NCBI GenBank assembly: GCA_014529385.2
Contig: CM043953.1
Coordinates: forward strand, 77,242,872-77,306,871
Source: Adiantum capillus-veneris
Lineage: Eukaryota; Streptophyta; Polypodiopsida; Polypodiales; Pteridaceae
DNA length: 64,000 bases
Direction of reading: 5' to 3'
In this document: in pieces, positions 1 through 12,229 of the stretch
How the letters are laid out: each line of letters begins with the position of its first letter
Numbering within the stretch: position 1 is the first letter of the stretch
Notes under the pieces: model-generated
What the model was told of the DNA's origin: nothing
What the model saw: the letters and a program-made list of their open reading frames with translations, nothing else
Databases searched by the model: none
Translations under genes and position numbers: made by a program

Positions 1-110
1 AACATGTCCAAAGCATACTGTCTCTGTGACAGCCATACACCCTCTGGAGTCCTGATCACCTCAATGCCAAGAAAGTAGCGCAACTCGCCCAAATATTTCA
101 TTTTAAACTC

Positions 111-2585
111 CTATTTGAGAAGACCCTTCACATGGTCAATCTCCATAGCATTGTCACCCACAATAATAAGGTCATCTACATATATGGTAATGACCACAAT
201 CCCCACATCACTCTCACGTACATAGAGTGAATGATTAGCATGAGCTCTCCTAAACCCAATACTGACAAGATACTTGGCAATCCTATCATACCATGCTCTA
301 GAGCCCTTCTTCAAACCATACAAGGCTTTGAGAAGCCTGCATACATAATCTGGGTAACCTGGATCGACATAACCAGGTGGCTGATCCATATACACTTCCT
401 CTTGCAACTCACCATTCAAGAAGGAATTCTTTACATCCATTTGATGCATAATCCATCCTCTAGATGCAGCCACTGCTATGACAGCTCTCACAGTCGTCAT
501 CTTTGCCACTGGAGCAAAGGTCTCCTCATAGTCTATGCCATACGTCTGTGCATAACCCTTTGCGACCAGCCTTGCCTTGTGACGCTCAATGTTACCATCA
601 GCCTTATGCTTGGTTTTATACACCCATTTATAGCCAATAGCTTTCTTGCCACTTGGCAATGGCACAAACTCCCATGTGTCGTTTGCTTCCAATGCAGCCA
701 TCTCTTCATTCATTGCATCATCCCAATGCACATTTCCAACTGCATCCTCAAAACATGTGGGCTCCACATCCTGTATCACCCTAGCCATGTAGGCTTGGTG
801 ATGCTCTAGATACCCATCATAAGTCAATTTTTGAACTGGATTTCTGACTCTGTTAGATCTGCGCGGTCCTGGGTCACTCCTTTGCCCTCTAGCATCTTCT
901 TGTACTTTCCTTACACCAAGTGTCCTAACAGCCGGAATTCCAAATTCCTCATCAAGACTTTGTTCAGAACCATCTGAATCCATGTCTACATGTGAAAAAC
1001 CTGATGACGCATCAGCCATAAAGGGAGGTTCATCAACCTTTTCGTTTCCTTTTCGTGATACATTCCCTGTACCTGCTGGTGGAGTAACCTGCGTACGTAG
1101 TCCATGGCTTCTCAACAGAGCCACGAGAAGAGGACTCTTGTGGTCCACTCAAAACCTGTGACTGTGGCCTCACATTTTGTAGAACCACATCATCTTTTAC
1201 ATCAGCCCCAATAGTGCCATGTGCATTACTGTACCAACTGTTCATCCAATCAAAGACTACATCTCTGCTCACTCGTAATTCTCGTGTAGTAGGATTGTAG
1301 CACCTGTACCCTTTTTGTTCAAGGGAAATCCCACAAGAATACATTTCTCTGCTTTGGGATCCAATTTCCTACGCAACTCATCTGGTACATGCACGTAAGC
1401 TATGCAGCCAAACACTTTCAAGTGTGCCAAATCAGGCTTTATACCTGTAAACTTTTCCTCAGGTGTTACATCATGCACCGCAGCTGTAGGTGTCCTATTC
1501 ATAATGTACACAGCTGTATTTACAGCTTCATCCCAGAAATGATGAGGCATGTTCTTCTCATTCATCAATGCACGTGCAACCTCTGCAATGTGCCTGTTTT
1601 TCCTTTCTGCGATCCCATTCTACTGTGGAGTATATCTGCATGTAAACTGCCTGCATATACCATGCATTCGCAAAAAATCTGAAAAATCATTGGAGAAGTA
1701 CTCTCCCCCTCCATCTGACCTCAATGTCTTGATTTGCATATCTGTCTCCTTCTCAATCATGACTTTGAAGTCTTGAAAGTGACCAAACACTTCACTTTTG
1801 TTACGCATGAAGTAGACCCATACTTTCCTTGTATGGTCATCAATGAAAGAGACATAATACCAGCAACCATGTATACTTGCAGTATCGGTTGGGGGACCCC
1901 AAACATCTGTGTGCACCACCTCAAGTGGCTTTTTACATACATTGCGCTCATGTGGAAATGAGCCCTTTGACTGTTTTCCAAACTGGCATGCTGCACATAC
2001 TTTATGCATACCATCAACCTTGAATTTGGGCAAACCTTTTACAATCTGTTTTGATTGCATGCTGCGCAATCTCTGCTCATTGACATGGCCAATGCGTTTG
2101 TGCCAAATGTCAACATCAGCCACAACACCTGTGCACTGTGCAAATAATGTAGCTTTTACCTCAGGCATGTCTACATTCAGCGTAAACATTCTGCCCACAC
2201 ATTTGCCCTCTGTGATCAGCTTACAGCCATTCTGGAAATCTTCTACATAATAGACATTGGGATTGAAGCGAACCTGCAAACCCTGCTCAACCATTTGTCC
2301 AACAGAAACAAGATTCTTTGTAATGTTTGGGACATGAAGTACATCCGCTAAGTACTTTGATTTCCCACTCTTCGTATTTAGAGATATGTCCCCTACATGA
2401 GCAATGGGGTGAGCTGTGTCATCTCCTGTCTGCACATAGCTTGACACATCTGGTTTGCGCATATCTCTAAACCACTCTCCACGAGACTTCATGTGATTAG
2501 AGGTACCTGAATCCACATACCAAACATCATCTTGGGTGGAATTCTCTGCAGTCATTGTATTCATTACATGCTGCATAACAAACAT
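111..2585 (-). pseudogene. copia-A pol region (protease, integrase, reverse transcriptase)
   Basis: From high to low coordinates this holds a retroviral-type aspartic protease (WYVDSGTSNHM), the GAG-pre-integrase HH..CC zinc domain (WHKRIGHVNEQRL, then CAACQFGKQ), the integrase core (VHTDVWGP, SDGGGEY), and the copia reverse transcriptase (WVYKTKHKADG, then FLNGELQEEVYMDQPPG and YVDDLII). RNase H would lie beyond the window. This is a fossil and its frames are not continuous. Confidence 0.9.
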
Positions 2586-3529
2586 GCGCTCGTTTTTGCT
2601 GTCATCTGCATCTCTGCTAGTAGATGCATAGTTGCCCTATTCTCTCTTTCCACTTGCTTTTCCCTTTGGACAGTCACGTGACATGTGACCTCTTTCACCA
2701 CAAGTCCAACATTCTCTGCTATCTGCAGTATGCTTGATCCTGCACCACGACCTCTTTGACTCCCCCTGCCTTGAGACTGGTTTCCCCTGCCACTTGTATT
2801 GTTTTGATTTGATTGACCTTCTTGAAATTGGCCCCTGCAACCCCTTGGGCCTCGACCACGACCTCTACCTCTACCTCTATTGGAGTTAGAATAGAAGGCC
2901 TGTTCAGAATTATTTCTGCCATGAGAAGAAGATGTGTCAAGGTTCTTCTCCTCAAGAATAAGCATAGAAATCAAATCTTGGAACACGGGGATGTCGTCTC
3001 TTGTATTCATGGAAGACCTGAAATGTACATACTCATCTCCTAGACCATCCAAGCATGCACGGACAATGTCATCGTCTTCCACTGAGACTTTAATAGATCC
3101 AAGAGCCTCAATGATACTCTTGATCTTCAAGGCATAATCATTGATTGAGAGGTTGTTCCTCTTAACCTGATTTAGCTCTGACTTTAGTTGAAGCTTCCTG
3201 GCCTTGGTGTTCACCTCGAACACTCTGCCTAAGTTTTTCCATGCAATGGCGGGGGTTTCAGCATCCTGTAGATAGCCCATCATGCCATCTGTGATGCTCA
3301 TAGAAAGCCAATACATCACTTTGCTCTGGCCTTGTTGCCAGTCCCTCAAAGCTTTCCTTTGTTCTGCTGTAGCATTTGCCTCGGGAATCTCTGGTTCCTT
3401 TTCATTGTCTCCTTCTACATAGTCCCAATAACCTTTTCCTTTTAGGAAATTTGTTATTCTCAACTTCCATGCAGGGTAGTTATTTTTCTCAAGCTTCTCA
3501 GTGACAATCTGACTGAAACCGTCAGACAT
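2564..3529 (-). CDS. copia-A gag polyprotein region
   Basis: The protein opens with MSDGFSQ and has the copia gag (UBN2/DUF4219-like) core in its first ~200 residues: LEKNNYPAWKLRI near the start, then a stretch around INDYALKIKSIIEALG. An Arg/Gly-rich nucleic-acid-binding tract follows at about residues 215-265. The CCHC zinc knuckle (CWTCGERGHMSRDC) lies at the end of the region. Gag forms the virus-like particle and binds element RNA. The start is supported by its position just downstream of the leader and primer-binding site. This is part of a fossil element. Confidence 0.85.
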   Translation of the reverse strand: MSDGFSQIVTEKLEKNNYPAWKLRITNFLKGKGYWDYVEGDNEKEPEIPEANATAEQRKALRDWQQGQSKVMYWLSMSITDGMMGYLQDAETPAIAWKNLGRVFEVNTKARKLQLKSELNQVKRNNLSINDYALKIKSIIEALGSIKVSVEDDDIVRACLDGLGDEYVHFRSSMNTRDDIPVFQDLISMLILEEKNLDTSSSHGRNNSEQAFYSNSNRGRGRGRGRGPRGCRGQFQEGQSNQNNTSGRGNQSQGRGSQRGRGAGSSILQIAENVGLVVKEVTCHVTVQREKQVERENRATMHLLAEMQMTAKTSACLLCSM

Positions 3530-3804
3530 CTTGAAGCACTAAGGCAAAATAGCTGCAATCTGCAAAAACGTGCAAATCTGCTGAACCTGCTATCGTGGTA
3601 CCTATAACGCTTTCTACACTCAAAGAGTGTCCACAATCAAGTGTACATACAACCACTGTACTTGTACAGTAAATCTATGTGTACTGCACTTTGGAGACCT
3701 GTTCAAAAACTTGTACGACAAACTCTGGTCGTGGATTGCGAACGAAGGGATTGTGATGCTCTCGCTCTCTTAGCCTCTCTTGCCTGCACCAGGCTCTGAT
3801 ACCA

Positions 3805-4127
3805 TGTAAAGAAAGAGGATGCAAGAGAGCTACACAAGACAAGCACAAAGCACATAGAGATGGAAAGCTTCTTCTTCTTCTCACAGAAAAGAGAGTACAA
3901 AATGACTAAGTGCTAAAACTGAAAAGTAGCACATATGTACATGCGGTCACTAAGTGTGAACTCGCTAGAAGCGTACTAGGTTGGCACTATAAGTGTAGTC
4001 CAGCTGTAGAATCACTGGCAGAGATCCTCCGTGTCGGTCACCTAACGCGCCAGTGTGAGTAAATGTCGTAGTGGATGCTAGCTCAAGATGTAGAGCTCGA
4101 CGTCTCAATAGGGGGGGGGGATTTACA
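3805..4127 (-). repeat. 5' LTR of copia-A with adjacent primer-binding site
   Basis: The plus strand reads TGTAAA at 3805 and TTTACA at 4127, a perfect 6-bp terminal inversion of the TG...CA type. Directly outside it at 3793-3804 lies the complement of TGGTATCAGAGC, the usual plant copia primer-binding site. The LTR is 323 bp. A G10 run sits near its start on the element strand. Confidence 0.8.
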
Positions 4128-4188
4128 TGTTTTGCGTACCTTTTTTAAAAAAATTACAAATGGAGATGGAGCCATGTGGTGTAATATG

Positions 4189-5740
4189 TCTCCTAATGAT
4201 AGATGATTTTCACGTATTATGGCTTAATGTTGATCTAATGGTTTGCTACAGACTACTTTGATCAAGACTAACTTTGGGGGTTTTTTGGATACCATTTAGT
4301 TAATGATATATTCTCACTTTGACCTATTCTCACTTTGGTTTATTGTTAAAGGTCCTAACCTAAATGCAATTTTGATGTTTCTCTTATATCTCTAATCTGG
4401 TAGGGTTTGGATATCATGTGGAATGTGTTACTTCTCGGCTTGTATTTTCTTGCTAGATATCTGATGATCGATTGTTGTGCTTGCTAGCTACTAGTTGGAT
4501 ATGCATTGGCTAACTTTGAATATTTTTTGGTCTCTACAATTTGATGTTTTTTAATACTACTTGAGGACTTCATACCTCCTTTTGGCTCTTGGCTAATGCT
4601 TCATATTATTCTATGATTATTGATGGGAATTTCTTTAAGATACTTAGAGTAGTTCTAATGGGTAGACTGGACCTGCAATCCTTTTTCTTCTTTTTGGATT
4701 AGTGACATCATGTTCGATAAGCTTATATGTCCTGGCAATTATTTTGGATGACTGCAGACCTAATGTTCTCGGGAAGAATGATGTTCTCTAGCTAGTGTTT
4801 GATTAGGACAATCAGGTTGCACCTTACTTTTGGTTGCCATTTTACTGATGTCGGTCATCCTAGTTGACAACTGGTTGCCATAACCTCTCTTTAACTACCC
4901 AAAAATGGGAGGTAGTTGGGTTATGGTTAAATTTTTGGCACTCTGACTTAAGATGTGATTGCTACCTGTGGTCTGCTGGCTTGGATTTGGTTCAAATGAC
5001 TCAAATATGGTCGCCTTAAGTTTTAGATCATTAGTCTACAATACTTTGCTTTGGATTTCCTTAGTTATTGTTATTAGGCTATGGTCTCTCGATTAGCTCT
5101 CTTAAGTTGAATTTAGAAATACTCTCTCCATCTGAGAAATTTTTATCCCAATATTTGAATGGCTTGACTTTGGTCCATACATTATGTTGTAATTACAAAT
5201 CAAAGCATTACATACAAGTTTTGGTCCATACTTTATGTTGTAGGTACAAAACAAAGCACTGCATACAATTTTTGGTTAACTTATGGATGGTTTGACATTT
5301 TTTAGAGTAAATAGTTACTCAAAATTGCAAATTTTAAGATCATATGGTACAAGTTTGGCAGGATTACTTTACAAAAAAAATGGGAGTTGTTAAAAACTTT
5401 AATATTTAGGACAATAACTAGTCTAATAATTTTTAAGTTTGACATGGATAACACTTAATAGATTCTTTGAAGCCTGCCATACGTAGCGCAGTCTAACAAA
5501 TCTTTTGTCTTGACTATGTGGATGCAGGTGAGAATTCTTTCATGCTGCAGTCAGACTCTGAAGACCCCTCACGATTCAACCGGAATGACCTTAAAAGTTC
5601 TACTATTTTTGTATAAAACCATTAGAATGAATTAATCAAAGACTGAGTCATTTCTGTACAAATCCTTGTTCAGCTATCTGAAGCCAGTTGTCTTTTGAAC
5701 GTTATGTTCTTTTGTATATGTATCTAGTTTGATAGAGCAA
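4189..5740. repeat. copy A of a direct segmental duplication
   Basis: The segment starting at 4189 (tctcctaatgatagatg) matches the sequence starting at 11423 and resumes after each element inserted there (20038-20508 and 25708-27180). Similarity is high throughout, with point changes and small indels, and fades after tgtatctagt near 5740. No convincing gene is visible inside. Copy A lacks about 480 bp that copy B has (about 25825-26300), at the matching point near 4883. The segment may be part of a larger unclassified repeat. Confidence 0.85.
5170..5275. repeat. Short tandem duplication (~55-bp unit, two copies)
   Basis: The phrase tttggtccatac..tatgttgta..tacaaa.caaagca.t.catacaa occurs twice in a row. 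The same pair is present in copy B (about 26590-26695), so the tandem predates the larger duplication. Confidence 0.7.
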
Positions 5741-6350
5741 CAAACATGTCCTAAACACAAGGCTCTCCTTGATAACTGCGTGGATTGGGATGCTCACTTT
5801 AGATGTTTCTTTATGTATAGGCTTTGATTGACCAACTGTCTGTATTTCTTGGTTAGGTTGACAGGTGTTAGGTGATCTTTCCTTGAATATAGACTCGGTT
5901 GTCACTCATGACTATTGTAGTCTTTTTGCTCAATCGGTTTTAGATTGCAGGTTAATCCAAATTTACTCACCCATGTTTAATTGACCTAATTCTGATATTT
6001 TCAGGAACATGTTACCTTCAAACAAACTGCATGAATGAGGTTTTTTGGTGATTCTACGCAAAAATCATGGGAAAAATCCCCCAAAAGACTATAAATGACA
6101 ACCACACTTTTTTCTACTAGCCGTCAAAGCCTTAAAATTCCTACTGGAGTACAGCCTTCCTTGAAGACATTTTTTGAAATTGAGATAGATAAGACATGTT
6201 TTACTTTCTTCAGAGGCAATTTGATCTAGTACACCTCAGCTAAGTTTCATACTTGACTATTTTGCTCTCATCGACTTGATGAGGTAGTAGGCCCATACTC
6301 AGTTGGCCTATTGCCTTAACAATATTGAGTATGGTGGCTGAGTAAGGGTG
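5741..6350. other. No gene seen
   Basis: AT-rich sequence with no convincing coding potential, motif or repeat structure. It lies between duplication copy A and an (AC)n tract. Confidence 0.5.
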
Positions 6351-6352
6351 GG

Positions 6353-6353
6353 T

Positions 6354-6431
<78 letters not shown>
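6353..6431. repeat. (AC)n microsatellite
   Basis: About 39 uninterrupted AC units. The Cys/Val frames across it are artefacts of the repeat. Confidence 0.98.
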
Positions 6432-6433
<2 letters not shown>

Positions 6434-7156
6434 TGTCACTTCATCTAGCTATGATTTCTTCATCCAGCTACACACACACTTACACTTAAGCTATTGATGT
6501 AGCTGATGGTTTTATTGTCTTAGGGATGTCTACTTTGGGTTTCTACTTTGCACTTTCTTCAATGGGTAATTTCTGCTTATAATGGAGCTAATAGATTTTC
6601 TTCCTGGTGTTCACCATGATGTTCAACTTGTAATCTCCTCAATCGATGTCAGAATAGATAATTACCATAAGTCTTTGCCTTGCACTGACCTCTATGGGGG
6701 AATTTGTCTTTGGCTATGATTAATTGGAGCCGATTGTGATATTTTCATGTGGTTGATTACTACTACCAGTTTTCTCCTGGCACTTCACCTTTTGGGACCT
6801 TTTCTGGGTTGATTGCCACCCTGTGGGTGTGACCCATCTCTTGGTGGGATTTCACATTAAATACTTAGGAGTGTGGCCACTTTAATTTAGCCCAAACCTT
6901 TTACTCTTTGGCATGCATGTTTTGTGACCTATTTCTTTGAACTTTGCTCGTTGTTGCACGATCTCCCCTCTGCATGATGTTACACAGCGTGGCTCCGTAC
7001 GTCCTCTTTTCCTCTCTGAGTAGGGATTTAATTGCATCTTCCTCAATGTACCTGATTGCCTTCTTTTCCCTCTAATTTTCCGATAGGCTCAACCATCTAG
7101 TGCAATGAGATGATTTTCTCCTCTTAATAACGATCAGGCGGGGATGGGAATGGAGG
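6432..7156. other. No gene seen
   Basis: Unique-looking sequence with only short open frames and no recognised family. It ends where the ~100-bp inverted repeat of the next region begins. Confidence 0.5.
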
Positions 7157-7280
7157 GAGCTTTGGATTGATCTTTTTTCAGATTTTTGCTCAACCAAGCA
7201 ATTTTTTTATAAAAAAGTTCGCTTTACTCCAAAAGCAGTTTTGGAAGCGAGCTTTTCGGAGCGAGCTTTTTTTCTTAATC

Positions 7281-7296
7281 CCCCCCCCGCCCCCTC

Positions 7297-7373
<77 letters not shown>

Positions 7374-7388
7374 GCGCACGCGCACGAG

Positions 7389-7422
<34 letters not shown>

Positions 7423-7505
7423 TCCCCCCTCTCTCTCTCTCTCACACACACACACACAAATTGTCGCTAGATGTACAAGTGAGCGATAGCGCCCACTTGT
7501 ACATG

Positions 7506-7541
<36 letters not shown>

Positions 7542-7547
7542 GGGGGG
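7281..7547. repeat. Compound microsatellite (C)n-(CT)n-(GT)n-(CT)n-(AC)n ... (GA)n-(G)n
   Basis: Runs of C, CT (~35 units), GT, CT and AC, then GA and an 18-base G run. Around 7475-7505 the sequence tgtacaagtg...cacttgtaca is a short palindrome. Confidence 0.95.
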
Positions 7548-7944
7548 GAGAGTTTATTGCTGATCATGCTCATGCATGCAATTAGCAAGCAGTCGTTCTG
7601 GCAGGTTTCGACCTTGACGTTCACCTCGGTCTCCTGCAACTCCCCATCGCTAATTATAATTATTACTCTAAGGCAGCAGGTGTAGTTGCAATTGATGATC
7701 ACTCGAATTAATTGCCAACTCAATACTCCTCCACTTGTGGATGTAGCGTTGCCCTTCCGTTTTCCTGCACTGCCCAAGCTCGCCCTGATGTGTTGGATTA
7801 TGGTTGCGACTGCTAAGGCAGAATTGTAGCATTTTTACACTCATAGCCAGTATCCAGTTGAACATTTCCTTCATCAACATAATGCGCTAAAACAATTATA
7901 TGGCCTTTCACCTCTACCGTTGCAGGTCACCATGCAAGCTTTTC

Positions 7945-8506
7945 AAACAGAGCACCATCTTCCATGGCAGAAGTTTTTTGGACTCAACTTAGTGATTGTG
8001 AGTTCAAAACTTTGTGAGTCCTCAGAGTCCTTTCGGCCATTTGTGGCGTAATATATAGAGTAATGTCCTCTTGGAAATGTTTCATCAATGTATTGCATCA
8101 CTTCCACCTCAATGGAAACACGATACTCCTCTACATATATAGGCTGACGGCAATTCAATGTCAGTTGCAAGTCTTACTCTTGTACAAACCTGCTTAATAT
8201 GGTCAACGGAGCAACCTGAGCAGTCCGCAAGTTGATAAAATGATCAATATCGATTTGTCCATATTGAGATACAAGGACCTGGTCGGCCGCGTCCATCAGA
8301 CATCTCGATAGAAAGCATCTGCTCCTTATTATACAAAGGAAAAGCCTCCCGGGCTGCTTCTTGTAGATTGCTTCATCTGAAAGCACTCCTTGCAAATCTT
8401 TAGCGACGTACTGAATCTCTCCAGGCGGAGAGTTCAGAAGAAACCATTTGGCTATCTTCTGCTCGTCAGAGAGCTCCTCGTCATCTGCTTGTAGGAAAAT
8501 ATCCAT
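7945..8506 (-). pseudogene. F-actin-capping protein subunit alpha pseudogene
   Basis: The N-terminal part reads LSDEQKIAKWFLLNSPPGEI, then QYVAKDLQGVLSDEAIYK, QVLVSQYGQIDI and NLRTAQVA. The next part reads YVEEYRVSIEVEVMQYIDE, then SPKNFCHGRW. This is the plant capping-protein alpha sequence in order, covering about the first two thirds of a protein that is normally ~300 residues. In intact genes the product pairs with CPB and caps actin barbed ends. Here homology runs without introns but moves between frames at least four times: two shifts around the AAREAFPLYNKEQM region, one before DHIKQV and one before EEYR. It therefore looks like a processed or captured copy. The C-terminal actin-binding tail is missing. 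Confidence 0.85.
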
Positions 8507-8873
8507 GTGCTCCAGGAAAGGGGGATTCCATTCAACTACTTTAAAAAAATATGTTGGTTACTCACAACTTGCAGAATTGCTTCCATATATAGCTACGGGA
8601 CCTCCAATGGCAACAAGGACAATGAGGGCTGCCAGTGCCGCAAGGCTGATCTCTTTCTTTCCATCCACACTCATGGGGACGCGGTTGCCATATTTGGAGA
8701 CGAGCTTGGGGAGATCAAGCCCTGCCACCAGGAGTGGGAACTAGCAAGCAGGGACCACAACGGGATAGAACCTCGCACCGTGGAAGCAAGGTGGAGAGGG
8801 AGGGTTGCAACCATGGTGACCTCGATCAATATCGGATTCTCTCCGCAAGCTCTATTCATGACCTGGAAGAAGC

Positions 8874-8874
<1 letters not shown>

Positions 8875-8952
<78 letters not shown>

Positions 8953-8997
8953 CTCTTGAGGTAGCTAGCGCTAGCGCCCATCCCAAGAGCTCTCTCT

Positions 8998-9051
<54 letters not shown>
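8875..9051. repeat. Compound microsatellite (CT)n-(AC)n ... (GA)n
   Basis: (CT)n and (AC)n run from 8875 to 8951. A short palindromic stretch (gctagcgctagc) and ctctctctgagagagag follow, then (GA)n to 9051. The CT and GA arms could pair across the palindrome. Confidence 0.95.
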
Positions 9052-9052
<1 letters not shown>

Positions 9053-9455
9053 GACAGTTTCAAGCTCCAAAAGGATAGCAATTTCAACGATGGTCGGGGA
9101 GGCTAGCTGAGCTATATTGCATGGCGTCCCAAAACGTCTTCTTATTCTCTCTCTAACTCACCCTCATTTCCACACAACCGGGTGGCTGCAATGTTTATAG
9201 CCAAGAGGGAACTGCACTCGGCGCTACTTGCCTCGTCTCAGCAAAGCCAGCACGCATCTAGCTTGCCACAATTTTTTATAAAAAGCTATGATTTTTTTAA
9301 TCTTTGGAGAAATTTAATTCCGCAACCTTATTTCAGAAATTTTGACTGGCACTAGGGGAATTCATGACAAAATATTTGGGTATTTTGGGAATTTTTGAAA
9401 TGTGAGGGGTATTTTGGAAAATCTCGCAAGTTAGCGAGGTATTTTGGTATTATTT

Positions 9456-9979
9456 ACTTTACAGATAGTAATAGCAATTATTAAGACGGAAGCTTTCTCT
9501 GGCGATGAAAGCGGTCGATTGTTAAGTTACAATCCATCAAACAAGAAGGTTAGGGGTCGGTATAAAGGGATCCAATTCTCCAACGGGCTTGCTCTTATTT
9601 CGATACTGGCTAAAGGGTCAAAAGGTTGGCACATTGGAGATTTTTGTACATCGACCGGGGTCTTATTCGGACAATGTTTGGGCAAATGAAGCTAGAGACA
9701 CTTTTGGGTAGCAATCCATCGCACGCACAACATTTCTATATGTGGGTGATGCATGCCCTTTTGAAGCCGTCCATATCCATCAAAACAATCTATGGGTTCT
9801 TTTTGGGTGGAGAGCTACATGCCCTCATTATGCGATACGACTCTAGGTGCAAGCTACTAGATGTACTCGAAGGTCAGACTGGAAAACTTGTGAAGCTTGT
9901 CAGCGAGGTTGAGGAGAGACACAACGAACTTTGGCTCGGTTATGTGCTCATGCCATATGTGACTGTGTATTCCAAGTAG
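9456..9979 (+). pseudogene. Strictosidine-synthase-like (SSL/APMAP family) pseudogene
   Basis: Three stretches match the conserved C-terminal half of plant strictosidine-synthase-like beta-propeller proteins in order: SGRLLSYNPSNKKV with KGIQFSNGLAL; RYWLKGSKVGTLEIF with SDNVWANEA in the next frame; and GKLVKLVSEVEERHNELWLG with VLMPYVTVYSK and a stop at the end. Family members usually have ~370-400 residues with an N-terminal signal anchor. Only the last ~175 residues remain, in at least three frames and without introns. SSL proteins are probably hydrolases or lyases of the secretory pathway; true strictosidine synthase activity is confined to a few asterid plants and should not be assumed. 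Confidence 0.78.
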
Positions 9980-10147
9980 GGTTTGTTTGTATTCATGGAT
10001 CGGAGTGAGGAGGGGTGTTGGCACCAATGGCCATGAGCTCATTTGCTTCTAGCACCATACACTCATCAACTTGCACATTGGCTGCATGTGGATGTATGCT
10101 CAATTCTAGATTTTTTTTTTTGATAACATATTAACAAGAAGTTCACC

Positions 10148-10339
<192 letters not shown>

Positions 10340-10457
10340 TTAAGGAAAAAAGCTCCCTTAAAAAGCTTACTCCAAAAATTGATTTTGGAGCGAAGCGAGT
10401 TTTTTTAAAGAATTGCTTAGTTGAGCAAAAATCTGGAAAATGCTCCTTCCAAACCTC

Positions 10458-11422
10458 AGCTTTGATTAGGCTTCACTAGCTATGGCTTGCCTCATTGATG
10501 TTGCTACACATTTTTGATCCTTCTCCTTTTGAAGGTACAGTAGTGTCTACCTTTTCTTTTCCCTATTGTCTTATTGTTCTACTGCCTATTGTAGGCTTTG
10601 CATGATGCTTTCATTTTGTTCCATGCACTATTGCTCACACTGAGCAGGTCTCCATTTATTCATTTTCTTGTGCTTTTTGGCCTAATGTTTGCATGACGAG
10701 TGTACCTACCTTTGTATCACAGGGCCTTGATTAGCAGTTCCACACATATGATACCTCAATCACCTTTGACTTTTGCTTTGGAAATGGAGGCCAACTTTCA
10801 TCAAACTCTTGCTACTATTCAGGTGAGGATTACCTAACCCTCACTTAGACTTGGTCTTTTTCCTTTCAGTTTGCCAATCAAGAAAGGATGATTGAAGTTT
10901 TGATGTATGGTGATAATAAAGTGATTCACTCAATGATAATTAAGATTTGCAAATTCTATTTTCTTGATTGCCAAATTGAGAGAATGGGAGTTTTTCTAAC
11001 TACAAGAAGGAAACAGTTAATGATTGGCTGAAATTCTGATGCTTGCTGTGATGAAAATGGAGAGATTCACTCGGTTATACCATCATGGATTTTGGGGAAG
11101 GGCTTCCTTGCAGGTTTTTTTGCTTAAATATCTCACTTCTGGTATTTAGTTGGATCATGGATACCTAGCAGTGCTCACTATCTTTTCATGTTGGTTTGTT
11201 CTACCGCCATGGTATTTTTTTTAACCCATGCCTTTTTAATCTCTTGTTAATGATGTGATTAATAACTTTGGGTAGGCAAAAAACTGTGTCACCTAGTTGA
11301 ATCAAACCCTCGTTTTCCTTTGATTGCTTATCAGAGTGGGTTACACTTGTTCTGAATTGAGTTCAGCTTTGGACTGTGGTAGTTGTTGGGTTCTGACATC
11401 TTCTGATAAGATCTCTTTCTGG
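10458..11422. other. No gene seen
   Basis: AT-rich unique-looking sequence with no frame that I recognise. It ends at the start of duplication copy B. Confidence 0.5.
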
Positions 11423-11576
11423 TCTCCTAATGATAGATGATTTTCACGTATTATGGCTTGTTGATCTAATGGTTTGCTGTAGACTACTTTGATCAAGAAT
11501 AACTTTGGGGGTTTTTTGGATACAATTCGTATGCTTCTTCTTATAAGGATATCATTTCCTTAATGATATATCTCTC

Positions 11577-11770
11577 GTATACAAGAGGTTGTGTGCACTT
11601 GTGACGCTGTTAGCGACGGAAATACATTGGGTTTTTATTCTCCTCGGCGTCGCTAAGAACGTCGCTATGAGCGTCGCTATATGCGTTGCTATATAGCGAC
11701 GACCATAGCGACGCTTACAAGCTACCTATAGTGACGTTCATAGCGACGTTGCATAGCCTTATATAGGGTC
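11577..11770. promoter_or_regulatory. Subterminal repeat array of CACTA-1, tnp1 side
   Basis: Several GCGTCGCTAT / ATAGCGACG words in both orientations follow the terminal repeat. In CACTA elements such subterminal repeats bind the element's own DNA-binding protein. The same array recurs at 35500-35690 and 56340-56500 (inverted). Confidence 0.7.
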
Positions 11771-12229
11771 GACGCAGGAGAGTAAAATTTTTTGGGCAGG
11801 GCATTGAATGCCTTGCCACCCATCAACCATATTGAATGTTTTAATAATAGAGTAAACCTAAATGAATCCAAGATAATCCCAGATTCACCTTTGAAAGAAA
11901 GTGCAAGCTTAGATATAGACCCAAAGTAGTCACCCAGAAGACAATATAACCATTAACTCCATCATCCATAGTATTGTTTGCAGAATAAAGATACAAAACT
12001 GAAAAAAGTAAATTAATGAAAGTAAATCAATGACAATTGTACACATCATAGGCAAAATCACTTGATTGTTAAACTTTGCAAATGTAATAGTTACAACACC
12101 ATTGTCATTATTGAGAAAATAAACACGGTTTTTTAATAGTTACAAAAAGACGTATACACGTCATCTCATGATACATATGCTATGACAAAAGGAAACTAAT
12201 GCTATCTAGCTACGGCTAGACTGACTCGT

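Larger units (their letters stand above)
1..4127 (-). mobile_element. Ty1/copia LTR retrotransposon, partial (copia-A)
   Basis: This is a fossil copia-type retrotransposon on the minus strand that enters from the window's left edge, so its 3' LTR is out of view. Visible parts in element order are the 5' LTR (3805-4127), a primer-binding site complementary to initiator-Met tRNA (3793-3804), gag with a CCHC knuckle (about 2564-3529), protease and integrase (about 1030-2585) and reverse transcriptase (about 110-1150). The integrase-before-RT order is what defines copia. The coding region is spread over several frames with roughly three or four breaks, so the copy looks dead. Age cannot be taken from LTR divergence because only one LTR is present. 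Confidence 0.93.

Noticed and set aside
231-809. 192-residue plus-strand frame
   Set aside because: It is antisense to the copia-A reverse transcriptase; the minus strand carries the conserved motifs.
6240-6431. Open frame rich in Cys-Val next to a short unique part
   Set aside because: It is the translation of the (AC)n tract; nothing outside the repeat looks coding. The same applies to frames over the dinucleotide tracts at 7207-7685, 10066-10479, 19160-20038, 27119-27341, 50700-51285 and 52267-52768.
9456-9979. Functional alkaloid-pathway enzyme gene (strictosidine synthase)
   Set aside because: Only the C-terminal half remains in several frames, and the wider family in plants mostly lacks that activity.
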